Shown piece by piece: positions 52,099 through 61,275 of a stretch of 64,000 nt of DNA. The DNA comes from Halobacteriovoraceae bacterium. Its GTDB lineage: Bacteria > Bdellovibrionota > Bacteriovoracia > Bacteriovoracales > Bacteriovoracaceae. Where the stretch lies: assembly GCA_018646195.1 (NCBI GenBank), contig JABGVH010000148.1, forward strand, positions 1-64,000. Direction: 5' to 3'. The first letter of the stretch is position 1; the number at the start of each line of letters is the position of its first letter. A program made the position numbers and the translations under genes. The notes under the pieces were generated by a model. The model had not been told where the DNA came from, did no database searches, and was given only the letters and a program-made list of their open reading frames with translations.

Positions 52099-53069
52099 GA
52101 CTGAGCTTCTAGATTTTCAAATTCTTTTGTTTCACTAAGCGAGTGTTTTTTACCCGAAAGCATATAGGGAATAAAGCCTAAGAGATTGATTGAAATCATG
52201 CAGAGAAAATAGAGGTTAAAGAAAGATGAGCCGCCTTGAATTCCAAAGAGTGAGAAGAGTTCTTGAAAAGCAACATGACCGGTCCCAAGCCCCGCTGGCG
52301 TAATGGGAATCGCCACCGCAATGAAGCCAATGGGAATAAAGGTAAAGACGTGGGGTAGTGAGACTTCAACACCGTAGAACGGGCTACTAATAAAATAGAA
52401 GGCCAGAATATTGCTAAATTGAAGTGCCATACTCATCGCCAAGCAAGTGAAGACGGCTTTTTTATGCCTTCCTATTAACCAAACCTGTTGAAGGGTATTG
52501 TGAATAAATTTTCCCAATTTAGGAATTACCAAACAATATTTTAAGATAAGTTCTTGGATTGAGCGCTTTAAAAAAAGAGTCGCGAAAAAAACAATGACGC
52601 CTGCAAATAATAAGAAATTAAAATGCAAGAGGTTCTTAATTTTGGGACTGACTGCGATTACCGCATTGTAATTAAAAATACTGAAAAGGCCTAAGAGAAA
52701 GAGCAACCCAAAGAGCCCCAAAATTCGGTCCATCAAGACAGAAGTGAGGAGATAAGTCTTACTTAAATTCTTATCGAGATCGCGGGCGTAGAGCATTTTA
52801 ATAAAATCGCCGGTGACGGCACCGGGCAATACAGAGTTAAAAAAGAGACCAATCCAAGTCAGACGGATCATCGACCAAGCTGGCAATGGGGCTTGAGTTC
52901 CGATTCGCAGCAATATTTTCCACCTGAATGAGGAAAAAAGCGCCTGACAGAATATGCAGGTCAGGCAGGCCAGCCAGCCATATCCCATATGTAATGACTT
53001 ACCGACTAAACTGAAGTCCAGCTTACCGCTTCTAAAAAGCCAGTACATAATGCCAACCGCTAGACTCAA
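52095..53069 (-). CDS. Lysylphosphatidylglycerol-synthetase TM-like / UPF0104 membrane protein
   Basis: 324 residues with about eight membrane helices. FSSFRWKILLRI, FFNSVLPGAVTGDFIKMLYA, VLMDRILGLFGLL and ITPAGLGTGHVAFQELFSLFG are typical of the LPG_synthase_TM (UPF0104, AglD-like) family. Members without the C-terminal lysyltransferase domain, like this one, are flippase-like or act in polysaccharide and lipid-linked sugar handling. The start is TTG at 53069, with no good Shine-Dalgarno; the internal ATG at 53048 is an alternative. It shares its upstream region with ugd and its end with the GT2-like gene, both glycan genes. Confidence 0.8.
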   Translation of the reverse strand: MSLAVGIMYWLFRSGKLDFSLVGKSLHMGYGWLACLTCIFCQALFSSFRWKILLRIGTQAPLPAWSMIRLTWIGLFFNSVLPGAVTGDFIKMLYARDLDKNLSKTYLLTSVLMDRILGLFGLLFLLGLFSIFNYNAVIAVSPKIKNLLHFNFLLFAGVIVFFATLFLKRSIQELILKYCLVIPKLGKFIHNTLQQVWLIGRHKKAVFTCLAMSMALQFSNILAFYFISSPFYGVEVSLPHVFTFIPIGFIAVAIPITPAGLGTGHVAFQELFSLFGIQGGSSFFNLYFLCMISINLLGFIPYMLSGKKHSLSETKEFENLEAQS

Positions 53070-53154
53070 TTTTAAAATATTTTTTACTGTATTAATTTAC
53101 TCACCGCCATAAATACCTGAGGAAATGGTTCCTCGCTTACCAAATAGTAATCAG

Positions 53155-53184
53155 TGGTATAATGTTCCTTGGTATCTTACCCAA
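53155..53184 (+). promoter_or_regulatory. Extended -10 promoter and inverted repeat before ugd
   Basis: TGGTATAAT (53155-53163) is a consensus extended -10, TGn followed by TATAAT. It is followed by an inverted repeat TTGGTA-TCT-TACC(C)AA (53169-53184) near the expected transcription start, a possible operator. A 6-bp hairpin (GAGGAA/TTCCTC, 53119-53134) lies just upstream. Confidence 0.55.
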
Positions 53185-53220
53185 TAGGTTAAGATCGTGA
53201 AACCGAATTTTGGAGTTTTA

Positions 53221-54549
53221 ATGAAAGTTACAGTTATTGGAACAGGTTACGTCGGTCTCGTATCGGGAACTTGTTTTGCTGAAATTGGTCATCAAGTCAC
53301 CTGTGTTGATATTGACCCAGCTAAAATAAAAATGTTGGAAGAAGGTCTTTGTCCCATATATGAGCCAGGGCTGACCGATATCTTACATCGTGGAACCAAG
53401 TCCGGGCGTTTAAAGTTTTCAACTAGCTATGAATCCGTCGGCCAGGCCAAAGCGATTTTCTTGGCAGTAGGCACCCCTTCGTTACCGGATGGTCAGGCCA
53501 ATCTCGAGTACCTTAATTCTGCCGCAGTATCAGTGGCCAAAGAGCTGAGTCAAGGGGCGGTTGTCGTCATCAAATCTACAGTTCCAGTGGGAACTTCAAC
53601 AAAACTTCGCCAGCTGATAGCTGAAAATACCAAGGAAGAGTTCTACCTGGTCAATAACCCTGAATTTTTAAAAGAGGGAACAGCGGTCGAAGATTTTATG
53701 CGACCGGACCGAGTGATCATTGGATATAAAGAAAAAGCAGCGGCTGACGTAATGGATGAATTGTATTCTTCGCTATTGCGGCAAGGGAATCCTCTTTATA
53801 AAATGAGTAATCTTTCGGCTGAAATGAGTAAGTACGCCGCCAATTGTTTTCTTGCCACTAAAATAAGCTTTATAAATGAAGTCGCAAAGCTTTGTGATTC
53901 TGTTGGCGCCGATATCGAAGAAGTGCGCAACGGTATCTCAAGCGATAAGAGAATTGGAGGTCATTTTCTCTATCCAGGTCCTGGATACGGTGGTTCTTGC
54001 TTTCCTAAAGATGTGCAAGCCCTAGTTTTTACCGCTAAGGAAAATGAGCAAGATTTTAAAATTGTTCGTGCCACAGAAGAAGTTAATAATGAGCAAAAAA
54101 CATATATGTTCCAAAAAATGTTAAAACATTTTGATGGAGACCTCAAAGGTAAGAAATTTGCATTTTGGGGAGTGGCGTTCAAGGCCAATACCGACGATGT
54201 CCGCGAAGCACCGGCGATCTATATGGCACGCGCCTTAGTTGAAGCAGGTGCTACCGTAAATTATTTTGATCCAGTAGCCGCTGAAAATTATAGTAAAACG
54301 ATGAAGTCTTTTCCTGAAACTGATGGGAAACTTAATTCTTTTCCTAATAAATACGATTGCCTCGATAATTGTGACGGATTGGTAACAATGACTGAGTGGC
54401 GTGAATTTCGAAATCCCGACTTAAAACTTGTTAAAGAAAAGCTAGGCAAGGCAGTCATTTTCGATGCTCGAAATTTATACGATACTCAAAAAGTTCTGTG
54501 CTCCGGTTTTGATTACTATGCAATCGGTAAACACGTAGAACAAAACTAA
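53221..54549 (+). CDS. ugd: UDP-glucose 6-dehydrogenase
   Basis: 442 residues from the ATG at 53221, where GGAG lies 6 bases upstream; a GTG at 53197 would add eight residues with no support. The N-terminal Rossmann motif is GTGYVGLVSGTCF. VGTPSLPDGQANL and NNPEFLKEGTAVEDFMRPDR are family signatures. The catalytic Cys260 is in PGPGYGGSCFPKD. The C-terminal UDP-binding domain carries WGVAFKANTDDVREAP. It makes UDP-glucuronate, the substrate of the epimerase encoded at 2597. Its promoter is the extended -10 element just upstream. A nitrilase-family gene begins 1 nt after its stop. Confidence 0.97.
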   Translation: MKVTVIGTGYVGLVSGTCFAEIGHQVTCVDIDPAKIKMLEEGLCPIYEPGLTDILHRGTKSGRLKFSTSYESVGQAKAIFLAVGTPSLPDGQANLEYLNSAAVSVAKELSQGAVVVIKSTVPVGTSTKLRQLIAENTKEEFYLVNNPEFLKEGTAVEDFMRPDRVIIGYKEKAAADVMDELYSSLLRQGNPLYKMSNLSAEMSKYAANCFLATKISFINEVAKLCDSVGADIEEVRNGISSDKRIGGHFLYPGPGYGGSCFPKDVQALVFTAKENEQDFKIVRATEEVNNEQKTYMFQKMLKHFDGDLKGKKFAFWGVAFKANTDDVREAPAIYMARALVEAGATVNYFDPVAAENYSKTMKSFPETDGKLNSFPNKYDCLDNCDGLVTMTEWREFRNPDLKLVKEKLGKAVIFDARNLYDTQKVLCSGFDYYAIGKHVEQN

Positions 54550-54550
54550 T

Positions 54551-55339
54551 ATGAAGATAGGTATTTTTCAGCTGACTTCGGCGTTAGACTATAAGCAAAA
54601 TCTCGAAAAAATTTCGGCCTGTCTTGTAGAGGCCAATGCTCAATCGGTAGAGGCACTTTTTCTACCTGAATGCTTCTATTCGATGTCCGATGGCAGCGAA
54701 CCAACGCCCTTCCTTATTCATGATGATAATGAGCATTACAAGAATATTCAAACTCTGGCGAAAGAAAGCGGGATTTATCTTTTGGGTGGCAGCGCCGCTA
54801 CCTCCAAAAATAAAAGTATCGTCAACCGCGCCTATAACTTTGACCCTAGCGGAAAAGACCTAGGCTTTTATGACAAGCGCCACCTTTTCTCATGTGACAT
54901 TACGAAAGATGGTGTTCAGAAAAAAATAAATGAAGGGGATATTTACAGTCCAGGAGCTCAGTCCAAAATTATTGAAGCAGGACCTTTAAAAATTGGATTG
55001 GGTATTTGCGTCGACCTGCGTTTTTCTGAACTGGCCCACGATTACCGAATGAAGGGTGCCAATCTTTTAACATTCTCATCTGCTTTTACGGTACCTACCG
55101 GCAAGGCACATTGGCATACACTTTTGCGGGCAAGAGCGATAGAGAACCAACTCTTTGTAGTCGCTCCCGCTCAATACGGTCGCCACAATGCTAAAATTTC
55201 TACTTATGGCCATTCTTTGATTATAGATCCATGGGGTGAAGTATTAGCGGATGCCGGTGAAGGGGAAAAGTTGATTACTGCAGAGATTGACCTCACCCAA
55301 TTGGATCGAGTGAGGTCATCTGTCATTATGAATAGGTAG
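54551..55339 (+). CDS. Nitrilase-superfamily carbon-nitrogen hydrolase
   Basis: 262 residues with the Glu-Lys-Cys triad of the family: Glu in ALFLPECFYS, Lys in FYDKRHLFS and Cys in LGLGICVDLRFSEL-type context (GICVDLRF). HWHTLLRARAIENQLFVVAPAQ is typical of the Nit1/Nit2 (omega-amidase or deaminated-glutathione amidase) branch, as is GHSLIIDPWGEVLA. The probable reaction is hydrolysis of a small omega-amide. It begins 1 nt after ugd, but no functional link to nucleotide-sugar synthesis is known. Confidence 0.88.
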   Translation: MKIGIFQLTSALDYKQNLEKISACLVEANAQSVEALFLPECFYSMSDGSEPTPFLIHDDNEHYKNIQTLAKESGIYLLGGSAATSKNKSIVNRAYNFDPSGKDLGFYDKRHLFSCDITKDGVQKKINEGDIYSPGAQSKIIEAGPLKIGLGICVDLRFSELAHDYRMKGANLLTFSSAFTVPTGKAHWHTLLRARAIENQLFVVAPAQYGRHNAKISTYGHSLIIDPWGEVLADAGEGEKLITAEIDLTQLDRVRSSVIMNR

Positions 55340-55359
55340 TAAAACAGAGAGGGGCAAGT

Positions 55360-58299
55360 CTACTCGGCCTTCCCACCACTTTCATTATGTTTCTCAATTG
55401 CATCTTGATATTCTTTGATTCGACCACGGTTACTAGAGAGGGGATCATCGCCCTTATCACCTAGAGATTTCTTAATTTGTCCGTGTTCGTCTTCGTCAAA
55501 ATCTTCATTACTACAACCACCTTCAGCTCCGGCTTTGGTCACCATCGCTTCAAGTCCCTCGAGGGAGGCCATGCGGTCTTGCAGTACTTGCATTAGGACT
55601 TCACCAAATTGAATTTTTCCGTCCTTCATATAGTACTTACTTGGAATGCCGGCCATCTTAAGCATTTGCTGGGCCAGTTGATCACCACCGCCGACTATAT
55701 AGGCCGAGTTGAAGACTGAATCCATTGAGCAAGTTTGTCCGCCACAGACATCTTTCATCCATTGACCGAAGACACCAAAGCCATGTTCACCTTGATACTG
55801 TGGCCCCAACTTCATATCAGAACCTAATTTTCCAATAGGAGTTAAGAAGCGACCTTTAAGACCATCTTCTGCGGCATGCAGATTATGCAATTCTTTGTAG
55901 TCTCCAAAGAAAGCAAGGGCATCTTTTTGTTGCTTATTAAACTTATTAAAGAGGTCTTTTTTTTCAGAGTCTTTATAAAGATCCTGCATCCCCTGGTACA
56001 TATGCTGATACTTCCCAAAACGTGAATGGGCGTTTTTATTATCTTCATCGTCGACGGCCGTGCTATCGAAATCCACCATAGTGCCCTTTACGAAATCGAA
56101 GGATTGCTGAGGATTGAAAGAAAAACCTGTAACTTCTTCAACACGCTCGAGAAGGGGAGCTTTTCCACCTTCTGCTTCAGCTTCTTCCCCTCTAAGGAAG
56201 TTAACAAAATCGTCAGAAGTCGCTTGCTCATTTCGACATGACTGATCTGGTTTAGGATGAACTTTATTCACTTGAGGAAGTCTATTATCCTGGCCACAAA
56301 TCATTTGAGTCATAATCGCCTGCATCTCTCCTTGCTGCTTGTCTTCTATAGCAGAGATCTTGTCTTGTATTTGATGCATTTGTTTTAGAATTTCAGCTCT
56401 CGATTCGTCTTTTGTAGGATCGAATTGTTTTAAATTTGTAATGAAGGCCTTAGTGTTATCTAAGTCTCCGCCATACTTAAGAATATCTTTTTGGCGGTCT
56501 TCTAATTTAAAACCATTCTTTTCTAATCCCTTCATATCGCCATCGATATCAATTTTCTGATACTCTTCGATCGCTAGCATGGCCCTTTTTTGCATAGAAC
56601 CAAATTTATCGTGGTTGTAGTGCAGTATGGTTCCATCGAGAATCTGGCGGCCGTCGTCACCTTTCTTATCGGTACCTACAAGGCCATTCAATTGATCTTT
56701 AATATATTCAAGTTTTTGGTATTTTTCTTTGACCTTCTTCAGTGCTGACTTGGTTCCAGGAGGAAGGATAAGTGCATTATTGTCTTTCCTGGCGGCATCG
56801 ACATAAGCTTTTCTAGCAACTTCTACAGGAATATCCTCTAGCGCCTTCTTATGTTGTTTAATCTCTTCAATCGCCGCAACTCTCATCAACATATACATCA
56901 ATCTCTTATTATTGTTGATGTCATGGCGAATCTGATTGTATTTTTTCTGGTTATTAGCAGCTTGTGTTTTATTTGAAGAATCACAATTGAATTCTTCTTG
57001 ACCATAGTATTTTCCAAGAATATCTTTTGGATTTGGATTGGCACACTTATCATCGATAACACTTTGAGCGTCGTTATCTAATTTCTGAGCGTACTTTTCT
57101 TGCTTATCCATCGCCGTATCATAGTTTGACTTGGCCTCATTTTTTGCAGCTTCAGCCGAGGACATAGCAGCGCCATATCGTCCTACCGAAGAACTAAGGT
57201 CTTCCATAGTAAATGGTTCGGAAACCTTCACTAGATCGGCATTTAAAACACTGCTGAGACCACGGTCAAAGCCTGACTTATTTTTATCAAAAGCTGCGCC
57301 TATCGCTTTCACTTTCGGTTTTACAGCAGCTAGCTTATCTGAAATTTGAGTTTTATGATGGTCTCGTTTTTCTTCATAGCCTTTCTTCATGTCCATTAAT
57401 TGATCGTATTTAATTTTGTTCCTGACTTTAGGTAGGTTGGCCTTGAATTGATCAGCATCTACACCTGCCATAGCATCAGTCATCTGCGCCTCAAAGCTTG
57501 TGATCTGCTCGTCGATGTCGGCGTGTACGTCTTTATTATATTCAGTTTTAGCGGCAGATAGTTCGGCAACTCTTGTTTCAAGTTCAAGATAGCTCGAAAA
57601 TTTACCGGTATTGTTCTCTATAAAAGCACTAGGGGTAACGTCTCCAAGAGCCGCCATCTCACTGGCTTTTTGCTGAACAAGTGAATCTTTAGCCTTGGCC
57701 TTTTTGTCATGACTTTTAACAAAACCTTCAGCCGATTTCATTTCCTCGTAGGCGTCCCGGTTTTCTCCTTCAGAGAAAAACTCGAAGTCTTTATCGGCAG
57801 CTTCCATAGTCGCCATTTTTGAGTCGACTTTGTTGTCAAAGAGATTGGTCACCGTTTTATTGGCAGGAGTTTCTTTTAGCTCCGCCAGTTTGGCTTCTTT
57901 TTGGCTATCCCAATTAGCACCAGCACAGCGAGGGGTGATATTGTCTAATGCCCCGAGTGTTTTAAAATTAAAATTGAAGGGAGATTGTAAGGCGGCCATT
58001 TCTATACAAGCGGCCTTGGCTTCGGCATTGGAAATTTTTTCACAATCCTTACCAGCGTAGTAGTCGTCGATGTTAGTACTGGCCTTTTGCAAGAGTCCAT
58101 TTTCTCCATTCCATCGTTCCCTTAGGGCCGCTTTATCGGCATTGCTTTTGGCCGCAAAGTCGCTCATGGAAAGACCTCCCAATTGGGCCGGGCCCATATT
58201 GGCAATATCCGGTAGCTCCTGACCGCAGCCCATAAGGCCTACAAGTAGAAGAGGAAAAAGACGTGGCAAACGGTAAAGAAAAGACTTTGGCCCTTTCAT
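55360..58299 (-). CDS. Very long predicted coiled-coil lipoprotein, unknown function
   Basis: 979 residues. The signal sequence ends in a lipobox (FPLLLVGLMGC) with Cys25, so the mature protein should be lipid-anchored in the envelope. Most of the remainder is highly charged, Lys/Glu/Asp/Ala-rich and helical with many heptad-like repeats (such as KAKAKDSLVQQKASEMAALG and EEYQKIDIDGDMKGLEKNGF). I see no enzymatic motif. Several Cys occur in pairs (CGGQTCS, QMICGQDN) in the C-terminal half. The gene is monocistronic and is divergent from another exported-protein gene across an unusually structured 218-bp region. It may be a periplasmic spacer or scaffold; that is inference. Confidence 0.75.
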   Translation of the reverse strand: MKGPKSFLYRLPRLFPLLLVGLMGCGQELPDIANMGPAQLGGLSMSDFAAKSNADKAALRERWNGENGLLQKASTNIDDYYAGKDCEKISNAEAKAACIEMAALQSPFNFNFKTLGALDNITPRCAGANWDSQKEAKLAELKETPANKTVTNLFDNKVDSKMATMEAADKDFEFFSEGENRDAYEEMKSAEGFVKSHDKKAKAKDSLVQQKASEMAALGDVTPSAFIENNTGKFSSYLELETRVAELSAAKTEYNKDVHADIDEQITSFEAQMTDAMAGVDADQFKANLPKVRNKIKYDQLMDMKKGYEEKRDHHKTQISDKLAAVKPKVKAIGAAFDKNKSGFDRGLSSVLNADLVKVSEPFTMEDLSSSVGRYGAAMSSAEAAKNEAKSNYDTAMDKQEKYAQKLDNDAQSVIDDKCANPNPKDILGKYYGQEEFNCDSSNKTQAANNQKKYNQIRHDINNNKRLMYMLMRVAAIEEIKQHKKALEDIPVEVARKAYVDAARKDNNALILPPGTKSALKKVKEKYQKLEYIKDQLNGLVGTDKKGDDGRQILDGTILHYNHDKFGSMQKRAMLAIEEYQKIDIDGDMKGLEKNGFKLEDRQKDILKYGGDLDNTKAFITNLKQFDPTKDESRAEILKQMHQIQDKISAIEDKQQGEMQAIMTQMICGQDNRLPQVNKVHPKPDQSCRNEQATSDDFVNFLRGEEAEAEGGKAPLLERVEEVTGFSFNPQQSFDFVKGTMVDFDSTAVDDEDNKNAHSRFGKYQHMYQGMQDLYKDSEKKDLFNKFNKQQKDALAFFGDYKELHNLHAAEDGLKGRFLTPIGKLGSDMKLGPQYQGEHGFGVFGQWMKDVCGGQTCSMDSVFNSAYIVGGGDQLAQQMLKMAGIPSKYYMKDGKIQFGEVLMQVLQDRMASLEGLEAMVTKAGAEGGCSNEDFDEDEHGQIKKSLGDKGDDPLSSNRGRIKEYQDAIEKHNESGGKAE

Positions 58300-58338
58300 A
58301 AGTAACTCCTAACAAAAATTAGTACTTAAATTTCTCTC

Positions 58339-58402
58339 ATTTCCTATTCGGCCATTGACTGAAATAACTTGAGTGATTTCCTATTGAATTTGTAAGTGAC
58401 TG
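58339..58402. repeat. Imperfect direct repeat in a divergent promoter region
   Basis: The 10-mer ATTTCCTATT occurs at 58339-58348 and 58376-58385. Each copy is followed by a GACTG box (58357-58361 and 58398-58402), with spacing differing by 4 bases. The copies start 37 bases apart. They lie between the large lipoprotein gene and the divergent secreted-protein gene and are candidate regulator sites. Confidence 0.5.
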
Positions 58403-58517
58403 TAATTGCTTAGTATGATTTGGGACTCCCAGTATCTTTTATAGGATATCGATAATGCGCTGCACAATTAGGCCATGCTTTGATAGACTCCCCCAGAATC
58501 ACTACTGGAGTCCCATT

Positions 58518-59132
58518 ATGAAAACCCCTTTCCAAGTATTGGTCCTTTTCCTTCTCTGCTTTAATTTAATGGCAAAAGAAAAAGTCGCCGAAACTAAATT
58601 CCTGGCCCATGGCCACAAAACCACCCACGACAACGGAAGAGTTGAAAATCTTCCCTACGCCTCTATTTCAATTAATCTTGAAAAACTAATTGGTGAGAAG
58701 AAGTTTTTCTCACTGGGAAGTATGGAAAGTAAAATTGTACTTGAAGGTAATCAGGTCTATCTGAATTCTCCCAAAGGCGAAGAGATGATTCATTTAGGTG
58801 AAGCAGATTACATAACTTTCGGAGGAAAGATTAGTGAAGGCGACGGGCATAAGTACCGCAATATCAATTTTGATTCTATATCTACTATAAAGATGAAGTT
58901 AGTTCATCAAAAAGTGAGCCGGCATATATTACGGAATATTGGCAGAACCTTTGCTCCCTGGACTTGGGAGATTGAGGCGAGTGCCATTTCTGGTGTTGGT
59001 GTTCGAATTTACAAAAGAAAAACAATTCATCAAATGATCGAATTTGAAACTGAAGATGGTAGTAAATTCTGTAAGACCCGAAATATGAAAGGTTTAAGAA
59101 ACCTTATCTTTGCCGCCTGTCCAGAACTTTAA
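58518..59132 (+). CDS. Secreted protein of unknown function (204 aa)
   Basis: The start is set at the ATG at 58518, where GGAG lies 7 bases upstream and translation begins with a signal peptide (MKTPFQVLVLFLLCFNLMA). The longer reading from 58455 would put 21 residues before it. The mature protein is beta-rich with YASISINLEKLIGEKKFFSL, DYITFGGKISEGDGHKYRNI and a Cys pair near the end (KFCKTRN, AACPEL). I do not recognise a family. Its last 29 nt overlap the 3' end of the convergent SGNH gene. Confidence 0.68.
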   Translation: MKTPFQVLVLFLLCFNLMAKEKVAETKFLAHGHKTTHDNGRVENLPYASISINLEKLIGEKKFFSLGSMESKIVLEGNQVYLNSPKGEEMIHLGEADYITFGGKISEGDGHKYRNINFDSISTIKMKLVHQKVSRHILRNIGRTFAPWTWEIEASAISGVGVRIYKRKTIHQMIEFETEDGSKFCKTRNMKGLRNLIFAACPEL

Positions 59133-60123
59133 GAGAAGAATTTAATTGAAGGCCTGCAATTTGATGGCCTCTCTCATTCCAATGCCCTCCATCGAGGGCC
59201 CGGACAATAGTGCCAGAACGCTCTACTCTTTGAATCGACAAAGGGATTGAGTCGAGATAGTGAAAGTTTACAGACTCGGAAAGGTTCCTAAAAATTTCTA
59301 AATATAACGGGTGGGAATCCACCCCAAAAGAAACCACGGGAACTTTTCCGATTTTGCTTCTAACCAATTTGAGAATCTCAGCGGTTTCTGCAATCGAGCC
59401 CTTTAAGTCCTTATGGCCCTTTCCTTCTTTTTCTAATTCCTTCCAAATATCTTTATCATTGAAGCGAGAGAGCATTTTTGAAAGCGTGAAGTCGAGAAAG
59501 CGCGAGGGCCAAAAAATTCTAGAGAAGGAATAAAAGTTGTCTTTATCAGAACGTCTAAATTTTCGATAAGGCCGATCCAAAATTATTCCGGAAAAGGCCG
59601 AGGCTGAATCGATAGGGAAGTAATTATCGGCCAGGTCGTTGCGACAGAATTGCCAGACTACTAAGTCTGGTTTTATTTGGTCCCAGTACTTTAACAGAAT
59701 TTGCAATTCCTGATAGCTGCCATGGCCACCGGCTCCGTAGACAAAAACTTCATACTTATCGCGATCGATATAGGAATAGTAGGTCTTATCATTGGATACT
59801 TGCCTGGCCTGGGTGAAAGAGTCTCCAATCACTAGCAGCTTTTTTTTAGTAGTTGAAACATCTCCGTATTCTTTAAAGCCCTTAGCAACGGTGTGGTAAT
59901 TAATTTCATAACTGGCGCCACCGGCATCCAATGTCTGGTAGTCCAGCGAAAAATCGGCCCTCGAAGTCCAGCCCAGTTCGGAATCAGGTTCTAAAGATCG
60001 AGAATCGAAGAGAGTGTTAAATTTATAGAAATGGTGAAAAATAAAGAGAGTTTCACCCAGAAGAACCGTCGTAATGGGAACATAGAGGAAGGTAAAAAGA
60101 AAAATTTTTAACTTTTTATTCAT
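59104..60123 (-). CDS. Membrane-anchored SGNH/GDSL-type hydrolase
   Basis: 339 residues from the ATG at 60121-60123 (MNKKLKIFLF), which puts the single N-terminal membrane anchor (residues ~5-30) at the start; a GTG nine codons upstream is the alternative. The SGNH blocks are visible: GDSFT (Ser102, nucleophile), GAGGHGS (oxyanion Gly), FCRNDLADN (Asn162) and a C-terminal DGGHWNERGHQIAG with the catalytic Asp and His. Such proteins de-esterify or acetylate envelope polysaccharides. It overlaps the NifU-like gene by 8 nt and follows the GT2-like gene, which suggests work on a glycan. The Shine-Dalgarno is weak. Confidence 0.82.
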   Translation of the reverse strand: MNKKLKIFLFTFLYVPITTVLLGETLFIFHHFYKFNTLFDSRSLEPDSELGWTSRADFSLDYQTLDAGGASYEINYHTVAKGFKEYGDVSTTKKKLLVIGDSFTQARQVSNDKTYYSYIDRDKYEVFVYGAGGHGSYQELQILLKYWDQIKPDLVVWQFCRNDLADNYFPIDSASAFSGIILDRPYRKFRRSDKDNFYSFSRIFWPSRFLDFTLSKMLSRFNDKDIWKELEKEGKGHKDLKGSIAETAEILKLVRSKIGKVPVVSFGVDSHPLYLEIFRNLSESVNFHYLDSIPLSIQRVERSGTIVRALDGGHWNERGHQIAGLQLNSSLKVLDRRQR

Positions 60124-60379
60124 CGCTATAATATGGATTCTTTCCAGCACTGTGATCTGTTAGATCAACTACTTCTTCGATTTCAGGAAAATGTTGCTTG
60201 AGTACTCTTGCTATACCATCTTTTAGTGTCGCGCCAGAACTACTACAGCCTTGGCAGCCACCAACTAAAATTACAAATACGCGATTATTATCGTAATCAA
60301 CTAGCGTGACATCTCCACCATGCGCCCGCAGACTGGGGCGAATTTTCTCTTCTAGCATGGCCTCAATTTTTCGCATCAT
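60116..60379 (-). CDS. NifU C-terminal-domain iron-sulfur carrier protein
   Basis: An 87-residue single NifU-C domain. The N-terminus IEAMLEEKIRPSLRAHGGDV and the redox motif VGGCQGCSSSGATLKDG (CxxC) are complete, as in Nfu proteins. It can carry a [4Fe-4S] cluster and deliver it to client enzymes. The ATG overlaps the GT2-like stop by 4 nt (ATGA), and its end overlaps the SGNH gene, an odd setting for a cluster carrier. The client may be elsewhere in the genome. Confidence 0.92.
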   Translation of the reverse strand: MMRKIEAMLEEKIRPSLRAHGGDVTLVDYDNNRVFVILVGGCQGCSSSGATLKDGIARVLKQHFPEIEEVVDLTDHSAGKNPYYSDE

Positions 60380-61269
60380 ATTTTTGCTTTGACCAATTTA
60401 TAGTTCTTATATTCGCCAATTCGGTAGTCGGTGTATTTTTCGACAAAGTCAGAAAAGGCCAGTCCAAAATTCCGCCACTCAAAACGCAAGGGAAGATTGA
60501 GCACGTCCAATTGGTTTTGATTTTTTTCGATCCAGGCCTGCATTACCTGAGGATGAGAGTCATGGAATTTCTTAAGTCCCCAAATCTTCTGATAAGAAAA
60601 GTCTTCCGAGTCGTACTGATTACCATGATAGAGTTTATCAAAGCTCTTCACTTTCTGAGTCATGACTTGTTGCTGGCGCGCCCAACCATAGTGAAAAATT
60701 CTAGGCTTGCCTTGAATGCAATTAATTTTTGTATTATTAGAATGGCGAAAGCCTTGAGCATCTAGCCAGGATTTTATTCCCAGGCCATTGCGAATCAATC
60801 TCACTTCCCGTCGATAACTGCTACGGGTGTGTTTTATAATATCGACGTTGCCATAAAAGTGCAGGTAATTAAAAAGCAGACCGTGAATATTTTGATCGTC
60901 GACCATTACCTTTAGAGAGTCTTCAATATGTGCTAAGTCATCTTGATGAATAACTTCGTCACCTTGAATGTATTGGCAGAAATCGCCAGTGCATTTTTGA
61001 AGCGCGATATTTGTTTGATCGGAAAGAATCAATCCTCGACTAGTCAGCTCTGGGTCCCAAAAGGATTTCAAAAAAAGATATTTCGAACCCTGAAAAGTAT
61101 CGTTGAGGTACTCCCATGTTCCATCGTCGCCAGTGAGTTCGGGATTATCGAAACCAACATTAATAACGATTTGATCACAGAGCGGTTCAATGCTCTGAAC
61201 GCTCTCGGCAATAGGGTATCCCAGTGAGAGACCATTTTTAATAAAGGTAAATCCAGAAATTTTAGTCAT
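60376..61269 (-). CDS. GT2-like glycosyltransferase, paralogue of the gene at 51043
   Basis: 297 residues. Motifs align with the 51043 protein in the same order: ISGFTFIKNGLSLGYP at the N-terminus, GLILSDQTNIAL (79-90), YIQGDEVIHQDD (100-111) with the acidic metal-binding pair, NYLHFYGN (134-141), SWLDAQGFR (167-175) and RIFHYGWAR (190-198). It lacks the extra C-terminal domain of its paralogue and instead ends in a basic, aromatic-rich segment. It is the second gene of the leftward rsmE-GT-nfu-SGNH operon and starts 6 nt after rsmE. Confidence 0.75.
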   Translation of the reverse strand: MTKISGFTFIKNGLSLGYPIAESVQSIEPLCDQIVINVGFDNPELTGDDGTWEYLNDTFQGSKYLFLKSFWDPELTSRGLILSDQTNIALQKCTGDFCQYIQGDEVIHQDDLAHIEDSLKVMVDDQNIHGLLFNYLHFYGNVDIIKHTRSSYRREVRLIRNGLGIKSWLDAQGFRHSNNTKINCIQGKPRIFHYGWARQQQVMTQKVKSFDKLYHGNQYDSEDFSYQKIWGLKKFHDSHPQVMQAWIEKNQNQLDVLNLPLRFEWRNFGLAFSDFVEKYTDYRIGEYKNYKLVKAKI

Positions 61270-61275
61270 GATTTA

